A DNA stretch of 64,000 nucleotides from Monoplex corrugatus (Eukaryota; Mollusca; Gastropoda; Littorinimorpha; Ranellidae): assembly GCA_030674185.1 (NCBI GenBank), contig CM060315.1, positions 90,157,637 to 90,221,636 on the forward strand, in the 5' to 3' direction. Positions within the stretch are counted from its first letter, which is position 1; each line of letters begins with the position of its first letter. Of the stretch, positions 41,415 to 52,194 are shown one piece after another. The notes beneath the pieces were generated by a model, which was given only the letters and a program-made list of their open reading frames with translations, was not told the DNA's origin and searched no databases. Both the position numbers and the translations under genes were made by a program.

Positions 41415-43007
41415 TCACAGTATCCTTGGTTGACATTTAACTTTGAACCAGATGGGTCGAGTCAGCAGGCTGTTGTCTCCAAACTTTGTGACATGCACAT
41501 CACGGACAAATACACATTTACCCCCAAGATGTGAGTATGCTGCTGTCTTCAGCTTGGACATTTGTTCCTCCTCAGTTTCTGTGTCAGACTTGGGGAAAGT
41601 GATTGATCTCTCCAGAAATTCCAGGCCACACCAGTCTCTCAAGGAGACTAGGGTGTTGATGGAAGAGCTGCTGATACGTCCATGAAACCACAATCTGTCC
41701 AGCTTTGGACACTGCTTGACTGTATCAGTCAGGACAGTATCAAAGTCTGTCTTGCTCTCGTCAAGCCAAGCAAGGTTTCTGAGAGTTTTAGAGTAGGCTG
41801 ACAAAAGTTTCAGCAGCTCTTTCCTATTGTTATTCTCACTGGTGTCAGTAAGCCCTTTTGTTTCGAAATAATCAACTGGAACAATGGATGGCAATGCTGC
41901 TTGCATTGCTTCACAGTTCAGGTAAGACCGTACAATAAGATACACTTTCAGGTCTGGGAAGGCACTGAGCAGCTGAGGCCACTTTGTAATGTCCTCCTGG
42001 AAGTCAACGAAACAGCCTACAATGCCCAACTTTGTAAACTGAGTGGTCATGGATGTGGACAGTGTCTCTAGAAGTAGATCTGTCAGATTTAAAGGATTTA
42101 TGTTCAGATGTTGTAAATTCTGGAATCTTCCAACGCTTTCTACCACTTCTGGAATGGCATGGCTCAGATCAAATCTATTCTGATTTGTTGTGACTTCTCC
42201 TAGCATTAGCGTTTTCAGACTGTCAGTAAAGGGGGCAACCTTCAATGCTTCCAAGATAATTGAATCCCCATCACTATATGACCACTGACAATTAGGAATG
42301 ACCAGTTCCTCCAATTCATTAATTCTCCCTAAGATCAGACAGTTCCTGATTAACCGACTAATATCATTCAGCATTGGCTTCTCAGAACACACACTAACAT
42401 CTCCTTTAAAAAAAATGTAAAGATATTTTAGTGGTAAGTTGGTTACAGCCTTATTCAAAATCTGGTAAGACTTGTTGCTGAAGCTCAAACCCTGAAGATC
42501 GTATATCTCAAATTCCATTTTTTGAATCTGATGACTGTGGGACTGTAGCACAGACATTTCTGTGGAGCTCAACTTAACTTCACAAGTACTACGCCTGCAT
42601 TTGTGATTTCCCACACGGATGGCTGCGGAACGCCACAAGATCGACTCTCTCTTACAGACATTGTAGGCAGTCCGACAGGTCACAGCTAGTGCTAGTCTGT
42701 CTCGTTCTTCCAAGTTGGACATGATCATGGTCCAAACTAGTTGTGGTAACAGTGAGAAGTCAGGTTCCTGATTTTCAGTTATTGATGATTCCATGACATC
42801 ATATTCATCCTGGTTTACATTTGTTGCATCATTGTGTTGCCTGCCATTTCTTTCACAACTGTCATTGACATTTTCACCTTGCACACAACGTCTCTTTTGG
42901 ATAGTTTCCATCTCTGGCACAGAGTCATTATGGCGCTTATTTCCTGGAAGTCGCGGGAGTGCCATCTCTGCTCTCGAGATGTCCAGTTTTTCTGTATGAC
43001 GTGTCAT
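41415..43007 (-). CDS. F-box and leucine-rich-repeat protein, copy 2 (FBXO33/FBXO39-like)
   Basis: An intact frame of about 530 residues from an ATG at 43005-43007 (MTRHTEKLDISRAEMALPRL). The F-box (LPQLVWTMIMSNLEERDRLA...CRTAYNVC...LWRS) is at about residues 87-130 and would bind Skp1. The leucine-rich remainder would recognise a substrate for ubiquitination. It aligns without a frameshift to copy 1. Similarity is highest in the N-terminus, F-box and last 100 residues, and lowest in the middle (around residues 185-320), where a small indel also occurs. The frame could start seven codons earlier only at a TTG. Expression and the upstream exon structure are unknown. Confidence 0.87.
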   Translation of the reverse strand: MTRHTEKLDISRAEMALPRLPGNKRHNDSVPEMETIQKRRCVQGENVNDSCERNGRQHNDATNVNQDEYDVMESSITENQEPDFSLLPQLVWTMIMSNLEERDRLALAVTCRTAYNVCKRESILWRSAAIRVGNHKCRRSTCEVKLSSTEMSVLQSHSHQIQKMEFEIYDLQGLSFSNKSYQILNKAVTNLPLKYLYIFFKGDVSVCSEKPMLNDISRLIRNCLILGRINELEELVIPNCQWSYSDGDSIILEALKVAPFTDSLKTLMLGEVTTNQNRFDLSHAIPEVVESVGRFQNLQHLNINPLNLTDLLLETLSTSMTTQFTKLGIVGCFVDFQEDITKWPQLLSAFPDLKVYLIVRSYLNCEAMQAALPSIVPVDYFETKGLTDTSENNNRKELLKLLSAYSKTLRNLAWLDESKTDFDTVLTDTVKQCPKLDRLWFHGRISSSSINTLVSLRDWCGLEFLERSITFPKSDTETEEEQMSKLKTAAYSHLGGKCVFVRDVHVTKFGDNSLLTRPIWFKVKCQPRIL

Positions 43008-43060
43008 ACAGCCATCCAGTTGAGCCAAGTCATGGGCCTATCAGATTCTGGTACCTGAAA
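43008..43060 (-). promoter_or_regulatory. Putative 3' splice site and uORF ahead of F-box copy 2
   Basis: A CCTTTTCAG/GTACC sequence resembles a splice acceptor. The uORF ATGACTTGGCTC...GTATGA ends in a TGA that overlaps the main ATG (ATGA), an arrangement that could allow reinitiation. Inferred only. Confidence 0.4.
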
Positions 43061-44744
43061 AGGTAAATCAATAAATCAATAAATAAAACAAGGACTTAAT
43101 TATTATATGATTGGAGTATTTCAGTCCATGGGGACTAAGAAATTGTGTCCATAGATGGATGACTCCAGGGCACATGCCTGAGCATAGTGATAAGGAAACA
43201 CCTTCTTTTGACCATGCAACAGGTTTCACCTTCACTACAATAACGACACTCTTACAGGCAAGCTCTCAAATTCATTGTCCAGCCACAACATGTCAGTCTT
43301 CTCTTCTGATGAAGACCTCCTGAGGAGACTAAAAGTTAATGTCTGGCTGAAAGTTTCTTCATCACTTTAATGACCAATTCAGAAAACCATCTATACGCTT
43401 TGATATCATTATTGTTATACTAACCAATTAAAGTTAAAGCAATATATACTTACAGATACTGGATATATGTGGATGACCAAATGGCTGCGTTGGGTATCCA
43501 TGGGGAAAGTACTGCATGAGGATTCCAGCAAGTTTAGAGTAAGTTTTAGTGAGATCCTAACCTGCACCTTTTTCTGTATTTATGATCTAAACTTCCATAC
43601 ATATGGTCACAGCTAAAAAATGGCGCATTGTACTACAACTAACTCTGTGTACTCTATATTGCAAAAATTATCATAAAATTAGAGTTATGTGAAAGGGAAA
43701 TAATTCACCTTTGTGTCTGGTTACCACCCCCACCCCCCAACAAATGACAACTTCTCAGGATATACATTTTTTCTCATTTATTTACAGCTATGTTGGAGTT
43801 CATTCCTGTGACACTGAAAGAGTGTGCACAATCCACTGAGCAATACACCATAATGAGTAAAAGAAACTTTGATGCTTGCGACTTGATCAACACTGAATTG
43901 AATGCATAAAGCCCTTGTACTTCTACATCAGAAAACGGCGGATGCAGGAAGTTGGTGAGTTCAAAGCAAAATATGGTAAGAGCACATAACCATTTGATGT
44001 GAAATTTCCCTCACACGTAGGAATTGTCGAATTAGTATTAACTTAGGCAAAACCCACAAAGTAAAAACAATAATTCTCTCAAAAATTAATGTAAGTTCAT
44101 TTGTCTTATTCACAAGAGCGATGTGAGGCTTACAGTATGAGCTGTCTGCCATGAAACTCAGCTTCTGCTTTCTGTCATGACCACTACATTATGTCCTACA
44201 TTTTTCATGCGGACTGACAATTTGGCTTTCATGCACTAACCACTTTTAATCAGTCGTTTTATTGATCCTGCTCTCTGCCTTTTGCACCATGAAACATCAA
44301 ATGGTCAATGCATCAGAATGATGAAAAAAAAGCAAATCGAAATATTTCTTGTCAAATCATTTTCCCATGTTATGCACAACAGAATTCTGACTCAAGTCAC
44401 TTCGCGTTTTCATTTCAGATACTGGCATGGCCGTTGCTGTCCTCTTATCATTGTTATACCCAATAACTTAGGGCCGCTTCAGCCATATTCCTTCATTTCG
44501 GTAACTTAGTCCTTCAGTTTTGTGTTTGTTTTGTTTTTGTGGGGACTGATCAGTCTGATTGTGATGATGGTGATGTGCACCTGTGACTTCTCAATTTATC
44601 GTTTACAACAGGCATGTCAAATGGCAGATGTGCTGCATCTAGTGTGTTGGCTAGTGACTGCGTGCTTGTCTGCTTTCACTTTTAGTCTGCACTGCTGGCT
44701 AGCACTGCTGCTTGCAGCTATGCAAAAAAGTGAGCAGAATGCGT
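43061..44744. other. Upstream flank of F-box copy 2, no gene seen
   Basis: Matches 11601-12990 up to 44420. The single copy of the 36-bp progenitor, ATACTGGCATGGCCGTTGCT, lies at about 44419. The sequence from 44430 to 44744 is unique in the window. Confidence 0.5.
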
Positions 44745-45240
44745 AAGTCTCTCTCTGTCAGTACATAGCCACTGCATCAACAAGCCCTACGTCATGCCTC
44801 CTTGTGGCAACATATGGTAACTGGGCACCTCACGGAATCGGGCTAAAACTTGAGGGACCGAGAGAAGGTCTGGCCCCCAGACGTGAAGCACGCAGACTCA
44901 CCAGTGTGTGGATAAGCCCTGGTGCCCACGAACCAGACCCCCAGCTATGGGTAAACAGCTCCACTGCCTTGTGGACATCTCGGGAGAGAATAAGGATAAG
45001 TGAGTAAACCCTGAAAAGAAATCACCCTGCTGCCTTGTAGGTTGTCATGGGAACGGCAAAGGCTAATGGAGAGACCAAAAAAAAAAAAAAAAATGATGGA
45101 AGGCAACGGGAAACCACCATCGTACTTTCTCCAGAACGATTATGGCCAGACAAAAGAAAAATAAAGATAACGCAAGTGACACCAAACCGTCAGCAAGCCA
45201 CTGCATTAAATCTAAGAGAAAAATCGCAACATAGAATGTC

Positions 45241-45999
45241 ATGACATTGTTGCAAAAAGGAAAATTAGATAATGTTAAAATGGAGATGGAAAGGCTTAAC
45301 ATTACTATTTTAGAACTAGGGGAAGTGAGATGGAAGGGGGCAGGCATGACAACATCAGGAGAGCATACAATACTATATTCTGGTGGAAACTCACATGAAA
45401 GAGGAGCAGGCATCATAACTGACAGGGACAAAACAAAAGCAATTAAGGGATATTGGGCTGTGTCCGACAGAGTTTTGCTGGTTAAATTGGATGGCAAGCC
45501 ATTTGATATCAACATTATTCAGGTGTGTGCACAAACATCCGCAAGTACTCAGGACGAAATTGACAACTTCTACGAAGCATTACAGATGGCCAAGGCCCAA
45601 TGTAAATCACAAGATGTTACAATAATAATAGGACATTTTAATGCTAAAGTGGGAAATAATAGGGTGGAGGATAGTTTGGACCTCATGGCCTTGGTACACA
45701 AAATGAGAGGAGAGAAACTTGTAGAATGGGCACAGATGAATGAGTTCATAGTAGGACACACCTGGTTTGAGCAGCCTAACAGAAGAAAATGGCCATGAAT
45801 GAGTCAAGGAGATAATACCAAAATTCAGACTGACTACATCCTGATCAACAAAACATTTAGTAATTCTTTGCTGACAGCAAAAACACTACCAGGCGTAGAC
45901 TGCAACAGTGACCACAATCCTGTAGTGGGAAGATTTAGGTTGAAATTAAGGAAAAGGAAACAAACCAAAAGCAACATCAAACTAAATCTTGGACTTTAA
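45241..45999 (+). pseudogene. Apurinic-type endonuclease of RTE-like LINE copy B
   Basis: The frame has ILELGEVRWKGAGMTTSGEH, GYWAVSDRVLLVKLDGKPFD, NIIQVCAQTS, VTIIIGHFNAKVGNNR and, after a TGA at 45796-45798, QTDYILINKTF and VDCNSDHNPVVG (SDH motif). These are the conserved blocks of the endonuclease that nicks target DNA. Similar domesticated sequence is known as the BovB-derived part of CFDP2-type proteins. The TGA replaces an expected tryptophan (KWPWMS pattern). The usual P-T-S reads Q-T-S and G-D-F-N reads G-H-F-N, so catalytic function is doubtful. Confidence 0.8.
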
Positions 46000-46016
46000 A
46001 GTTAAAGACAGATGAA

Positions 46017-46526
46017 GTGATTCGTAAAAAAGTTGACATACATGTTCCAAACAAATTCAGTGCTCTGGAAGACGTTGGTGACAGTGAGGAACAATGGACA
46101 AAGTTAAGAAACTTGATAAATGAAGCTTGTGAAGAAATCCCTGTAGTAGATAGAAAAGCCAAAAAGAACTGGATGACAAAAGAAATTCTAGGTTTGATGG
46201 AGGAACGGAGGAAGGCAAAGAGAAAGGAAATATACAGGAAGATAAGCAAAGAAATCAGGAATAGGTGCAATGAAGCTAAGGAAGCTTGGCTGAAAAAAAA
46301 TGCAAATAGAAGACCAACACAAAACGGATCCTCAGGGACCGACACAAAACGGATCCTCAGGGACCGACACAAAACGGATCCTCAGGGACCGACACAAAAC
46401 GGATCCTCAGGGACCGACACAAAACGGATCCTCAGGGACCGACACAAAACGGATCTTCAGGGTACGTACAGAAGAACTGAAGAAATTTTCCATAGGAAAA
46501 ATACATGCACATCAATTGGTTCTTAA
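46017..46526 (+). pseudogene. Linker region of LINE copy B with internal 25-bp tandem repeat
   Basis: A frame offset from the endonuclease gives KNWMTKEILGLMEERRKAKR and the usual basic linker. It then runs through six units of a 25-bp repeat (46314-46461), whose length forces a rotation through all three frames and yields TQNGSSGTDTKR / ILRDRHKTDPQGP. Copy A has one unit only (about 15027-15051). Confidence 0.75.
46314..46461. repeat. 25-bp tandem repeat, six units
   Basis: The unit is GACACAAAACGGATCCTCAG followed by GGACC. Units are almost identical, so amplification came after LINE insertion. Confidence 0.9.
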
Positions 46527-46650
46527 AATCAAAACAAGGTACGCTTATCATGGAAAAAGACAAAATATTAGATGGGGAGAGTACATTAAAGACCTTATTC
46601 GAAGATGACAGAAACACACTGTAAGAAAGAACAATGAAGGACCACCCATA

Positions 46651-48100
46651 ATGAAAGATGAAGTTAGCGCAGCACTGAAAAAGATGAAACCAGGAAAAGC
46701 CCCAGACAATATTACTACAAAGATGATTGAAGCACTGGAGGAATTTGGTATTGAAAAAATATCAGACCTCCTAAATGGGATATATGATACTGGAAAAATC
46801 TCCAAAGACATGCCAAAATCAATTTTCATTGCACTCCCGAAGAAAACAGGGACTATAGAATGCCAACTCCATCGCACAATCAGCTTGACGAGTCATGTAA
46901 TAAAGATCCTATTAAGAATAATCATGATGAGGACAAGGAATAGAATCAAAAGTGAAACAGTGTGGATTTGTAGAAGGGAAAGGAACTATTAATGCCATAT
47001 AGGCCTACATCCTAAGAACTATCATAGAGAGGTCAATCGAGATGAATAAGGATTTACATTTATGCTTCATTGATTATACCAAGGCTTTTGATCGGGTAAG
47101 ACACAAAGAACTGATCAACCAACTAGAAAGACTCAGTATTGATGGAAAAGATCTACAATTAATCAGAAATATGTATTGGGAACAAACAACTGCAATGAGA
47201 GTAGAAAACGATATAAGCTCTTCCAATATATCAAAAGAGGAGTCAGAAAAGGATGTTTTGTCACCAGATCTGTTTTCACTTTACAGTGAAAACATGAGAA
47301 ACCTGGAGGAATACCCTGGATTAAAGATTGGAGGAAAAATGATAAACAATATTCAATACTTAGTGACACCGTGCTAGTTACAGAAAATGAAAGGGACCTA
47401 CAAAACCTTGTGAATATACTAGAAATAGAAAGCAAAGGTAAGGGGTTAGAGCTAAACAACAAGAACTTTTAGAAGACTGAAGTCATGGTAATCAGTAAAA
47501 AACATGAAATCCCCTCATGCAAAATAACAGCAAATGACACAATCTTGAGACAGATTGATAAGTTTGAATATCTGGGAACAATCATTTCACCAGACGGCAG
47601 ATGCACATCAGAAATAGCCAGCAGAATCGGCAAAGCCAAAACAGCATTCAAGAAGATGAAAAAGCATTCTTGCCAACAAATGCCTATCAATTAACATCAG
47701 GAAGAGAGGTGTTGAATGTTATATAGAACTGATAATGTTATAAGGTTGTGAGGCATGGACAGTCAACAAGCAAAGGCAGAACAAGATTGAGGCAGCTGAG
47801 ATGTGGTTTCTACGAAGAGTGTTGAGAGTTCCATAGACAGCAAAGAAAACAAACTAGACAATCTTGATGGAGGCAGACACAAGAAGATCATTCATAAGGA
47901 AGATAAGGAAAAGACAGGCAACATTTATAGACCATTTTATGAGGAAAGGGGAATTGGAGCATCTGATCACAACGAGAAAGCTGGAGGGAAAGAGAGCACC
48001 AGATAGACCCAGGGAAAAAATATTGAACGGACTTGCAGAGTGGCTGAGGACAAAGATGGTGGAAGATGTGCTTGCGGCAACAAGGGACAGATGCATATGA
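46651..48100 (+). pseudogene. Reverse transcriptase and C-terminus of RTE-like LINE copy B
   Basis: Blocks in order: LKKMKPGKAP (with the following Gly-Leu deleted), LHRTISLTSHVIKILL, then a 13-base deletion against copy A before QCGFV. A TAGGCCTA insertion at 47000-47007 adds a stop. LCFIDYTKAFDRVRH gives the first catalytic Asp (47042-47377). The YADD box near 47360 is destroyed by a small deletion. Downstream are ISPDGRCTSEIASRIGKAKT (47584-47643) and [20 protein letters not shown] (47905-47970). It is multiply disrupted. Confidence 0.75.
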
Positions 48101-48149
48101 AGGGCCATGATCGCCAGCACCATGTGGCAAGGCACTTGATGATGATGCT

Positions 48150-49220
48150 GATGATATAGGCCAAAAACGCACATTCACCTTTTCACATACACTGTTTACT
48201 ATTTAGCAGAAAACGTACATTCATCTTTTTACATACACTAACTGACTAAGCTAATAATAATAAAAGTCATTACTGATGCTTAGTCACTGCATGAGCTGGC
48301 CTTGTTCACAGCAATTGAAAATGGGCAGATTTTGCCTGTTTAGTTTCTGCCATCCACACGGTCCCACCCCCCTCCTCTTAGGGGGAAGCCACAGCCGCAG
48401 CCCTTTCCCTCTATTTCCCCTATGTAAAAAGTGTTGTCAGTGACTGTGTTTCCCACCTAATTTTATTTACATCAGACGTATTTCAGACCCAATTGTTGCC
48501 TCTTTAATCCAGTGTCTTTGCTGATTACATCCATATTACAATAGTCTAGATCCAGGCAATCCATTCAAGCAACAATGTGTTTCAAGGAAAAAAATGGCGG
48601 GGGTCCAGGGGCAGAGCCCCTGGTGGGTGTCTGGTGGCGTTTCCCCCAGAAGCTGAAGCATTTTAGTCTAGTAAATGGAAATTCAACCCCCTCTGGTGAA
48701 AGATAAATCAAGTATTTCAATAAAAGAAAAAAAGGGCACAAGCATTCTTAACAATGAACAAAACATGCAAATACTCCCCTTTCACGGATTCGGACATTTG
48801 GATTGCCTGAGATCCCACTTCATACTGTGCTGTAAAAATAAAATAAAAAGAAAATAAAAACCACCACTTAATTTATTGGCACTGACTGAGTGTGTGCTGT
48901 TGCTAGCAGCCATCTGGCACTCTGCACATTGATATGGATAACTGAAAGAATGTGAATAGGCCTACAGACCACGCTTGACCCAGCTCACATGCAGTCCGTG
49001 ACAGTAAATAAAGTGGTCTTGTTATTTTCTTTGTTCTTCCTTTTGCATTTATCATCTGCTTTCTGTGATTGTTCAGCAACTTATTTTTCTCATCACTGTG
49101 CTTTCTGGCCCCAGTCTGAGTGTATGTTTAGTTTGGCTTTCTTTGCTTCTTCTTGTGCGGAGAAAAAACAAACAACAACAAACATACAAGGCTTAAGCTG
49201 GTTGGTGTTTTACTACATGA
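48150..49220. other. No intact gene; dispersed CAGGGGCAGAGCCC repeat at 48580-48680
   Basis: The repeat GGGGGTCCAGGGGCAGAGCC matches 35175-35290. A short plus frame from 48989 has a hydrophobic start that mimics a signal peptide, but it has no recognisable continuation. Confidence 0.4.
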
Positions 49221-49229
49221 TGTTGGTTT

Positions 49230-49615
49230 ATACACCACTAGACTGTGCCTGTAAAAAATGTGTTGTACTCAGAGACTTAATGCACTATGTAGAATCTGTG
49301 GTGAGAGATCAAAGAAAGCTCGTGAGACGAAACCTGCAAAATCATGCAAAAACTACGTACCAGACTTCACAACATTTTTCGGGATAACTGTGTTCACTGG
49401 GTACAGCAACGGGGATTTGGGCTTGGCTTACACGGCAAACAGGGTCAGGAGGGGGTTCATGCCACTGTCAACATGCTGAAAAGGCAGGCCTGGGGAATAA
49501 GAAATAACAGTGACAGACTGAATATACTGATGAAAGAACAACTGACACCAGCGTCTCCACTGATACAGATAACCCCACCAAGAAAGAAAGAAAGAAAAAA
49601 CCAACCTGATGTGAC
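49230..49615 (+). pseudogene. Degenerate zinc-finger/transposon-type protein fragment
   Basis: Frame 49258-49479 gives LCRICGERSKKARETKPAKS + CKNYVPDFTTFFGI, a C-x2-C...C motif of a type I know from uncharacterised invertebrate transposon proteins. Another frame (49344-49619) gives GFGLGLHGKQGQEGVHATVN and RQAWGIRNNSDRLNILMKE, resembling the E-x-x-H-x-x-x-N segment at the C-terminus of such proteins. The two parts are adjacent and in different frames, so the middle of the gene has been lost. Function unknown. Confidence 0.35.
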
Positions 49616-49732
49616 TTGAGTTCAGACAGCAGAATATATACATGCAGATAACTAAATGTAAACAGACCTATATTTGTCATTACATATCAACTTCATTGCA
49701 TCATCATTTTCATACACCTATTATGTCAGACT

Positions 49733-49862
49733 TTTTTCATGGATTTTGGACAATGTTATGTTCTTTTCCTGATGTACATAACATCACATCAACATCTTCA
49801 TGATCTGGATTTTGTGAAGTTATGAACATATGGTACTGATATTAAATCTTATGATACTAAAG
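49733..49862 (+). repeat. Remnant of block A2 beyond the LINE insertion
   Basis: Matches 14290-14425. It locates the position where copy 2 continued before LINE copy B and the 48150-49700 DNA were inserted. Confidence 0.75.
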
Positions 49863-50959
49863 TTAAATCTGCTTAAAATGCCTTGTGTAGGTTACTTCTG
49901 AGATTTTTGAGAATTTCTGAATACAACATTTTATGCCTTAAAATTTGCTAACAACTTGCATGATACACCTGATCTCATACAAAAATGTAGTATGATCATC
50001 TGTTGTGATGTTATAAACAAAAAAAGAAATTAAAGTGGATGTTTTCAGTACAAACACATGCATGCTACTGGGTGTATAGTTTGTACTGTTTTAAGTAAAT
50101 CATAGTTTCATACGTATATTTTTAAAAATTATTTATCACAATGGTCTGAGCTTTTTAGCCTGCAGTGTTGTGAAAGAGGTCATTTACTGCATGTGAAGTT
50201 ATGAACATTTTATAGAACAGCTGTTTTTATTCTGAAATAACTTTCTATTAATCTCAGACATATTCAAAACATACATATTCGATGCTTATATCTTCTTTAT
50301 ACCTTTTTTGTGAAAATTATCAATAGATTTGCTGGGGGGTTTTTTATGAGGAAGTGGTAGATTCTTTCTCAAAATGTTGTAAAGTTATGTTCTAATGAGA
50401 TCTTTACTGTTACTGATATTTTTGATTACGCCTAGATTGCGCAGAGTCAAATCAGGACTGTAACCATTTCAAAACATACACAATACTTCAATGGGAAAAA
50501 AAGGAAAAGAAAATTAAGTACACATATTAATGCATTCACGCACATACTCTAAGGAAATACCCCTGGCACTGACCACTCTGTTCAATTTATCATACGTAGG
50601 ATTTAAAAACCATACCTGAATACAAATTCAAATACAACTAAGGACAGTAAAGCATATATAAAAATGGGCCTACCTTACCTAAAATTGCTTCCACACATCA
50701 CATTTCCCTACAGCTAAAAATGCACTTAATACATGTACCAATTATCAATCCTAAGTAAGAGAAAATAGGTAAGACTTTATCAAACACATACAGGTGAATG
50801 GACCAGTAAGGCAGAAAATGATAGGAAGAAATGACAAAAAGCAAAGGAACAAGGCAGAAACAAAGAGAGTGACAAAAAAGAACTTCCTAGCACAGATTTT
50901 CCAGAAGGTGGGAATACTATTTACATGTAACTGAAAGAACCCCTGCATCCCCATGGGGG

Positions 50960-51490
50960 AAGATCTTTACTGGATTTAGCAAGACACAGTTCACTTAAAG
51001 TGAGTATCTTATGCGATAGATGGTTTCATTATTTTAAATGACGGATGGTTTGATGCCATATTTTGCTTTTTAGAGGAACATTGTAGAACAGTATTAAGTT
51101 GTGACTGTTGTGAAGTTACCAACTGTTAAGTTATGAATATTCTATAGAATAGTCCCCCCCCCCCCCCCTCATTTATCAACTTTGTCAACCCCAAATGCAA
51201 TCAAAACATGCTGATACAATCCCCTGATCTCCTTTACCCCTGTTTCTGTGGAGATTAATCAATACAATTACTGTTTTCTTAAAGAAAAGGAAGATTATCT
51301 CTGAGAATGTCAAGTTATGTACTTTAGAGATCTTTACTAAATTTAGCAAGCCACACTTCACTTCAATAGAAACTGCCTTGTGTGGTGCATGGTTCTTATT
51401 TCAAATGACAGATGTGTGATACTATGTTTTGCTTGTTAGATGATGTTGCGGTACAATATTAGTTATGATTGTTGTGAAGTTATGAACAAC
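50960..51490. repeat. ~365-bp direct repeat
   Basis: Segments 50966-51125 and 51330-51490 share GATCTTTACT(A/G)(A/G)ATTTAGCAAG, TTAAATGAC(G/A)GATG-type sequence, CATATTTTGCTTTTTAGA/TATGTTTTGCTTGTTAGA and GACTGTTGTGAAGTTA. A further partial match with GTGAAGTTATGAACATTTTA lies at 50200. No coding potential is visible in 49870-52190. Confidence 0.6.
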
Positions 51491-52194
51491 AATCATTTGG
51501 GTGTTATTCTAGTAAGCCTATATATTCTTGCAACATTTTCATTTTCATACCTTGTATTTGTTTGCAACACATCTTCTGAGTGACCTGTGACCTGTGTTTT
51601 GCAGTTCAACAATGTTAATTTTCTGCTTTTGAGACCTTTTAAAAGTTGGAGGTGGGTGGACATTCCACTAATGCACATATAGTAAGGCTCAATATGAAAA
51701 TATTCGCAATTAAGTGTTACTTGAGTGGTTCTCAATCTCATAATTATTTTTTCAGCTCTCTTTATACTGCATGCTTTTACAGCACAAGTAGTCTGTTTTA
51801 TCTTCCTTGGTAAAGCTCTAAAATCTACAAACTAATGTGAAATTACGTACAAAATCTTTTTTCATTTTCTTGTATTTAGTGTGAGTGAGTCAGCTGTCCA
51901 GCCTTCAGGTGTATCACCTGGACCTGTTGTTAATGTGTTCACATTATTTTGAGCAAAGTATGTTCTTCTCAGGGTTTTCTTTACAAAGTTGTGTGACATT
52001 GTGTGATTTTTCTGTACAATGGAACGCCATATTTTATCTGTTTAAAGGACTAGGAAAGGTCCAATTGACTTGCAAGTTGGATTATCTGTCATGGTTTGTG
52101 TTTGGTTTGTAAAATATTTTTTTTACAAACAGGTGTTTCATTTCGTTGCTTATGTGTCATACTTTCTAGACACCACTTAGTAACCATGACCATG

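Larger units (their letters stand above)
37520..44420 (+). repeat. Segmental duplication block A2
   Basis: The uninterrupted version of block A. It extends from GAGCCATTGTTGTTTTAGC through microsatellites, the 68-bp array (38865-39255), the 60-bp array (39899-40082) and F-box copy 2 to the single minisatellite progenitor unit near 44413. The left part (37520-38215 and 39290-39610) is also present at 63045-63815. Confidence 0.9.
44745..48145 (+). mobile_element. RTE-like LINE, copy B (longest copy)
   Basis: A GC-rich leader (44745-45240) precedes an endonuclease, linker, reverse transcriptase and basic C-terminus. The element ends at GGCAAGGCACTTGATGATGATG. It shares all later parts with copy A and with the fragments at 14430, 24603, 53545 and 62035. 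It lies between the end of block A2 and the remnant at 49733. Confidence 0.85.

Noticed and set aside
48989..49387. Possible secreted protein with signal peptide
   Set aside because: The hydrophobic start leads into sequence with no similarity, and the overlapping frames contain transposon-type motifs instead.
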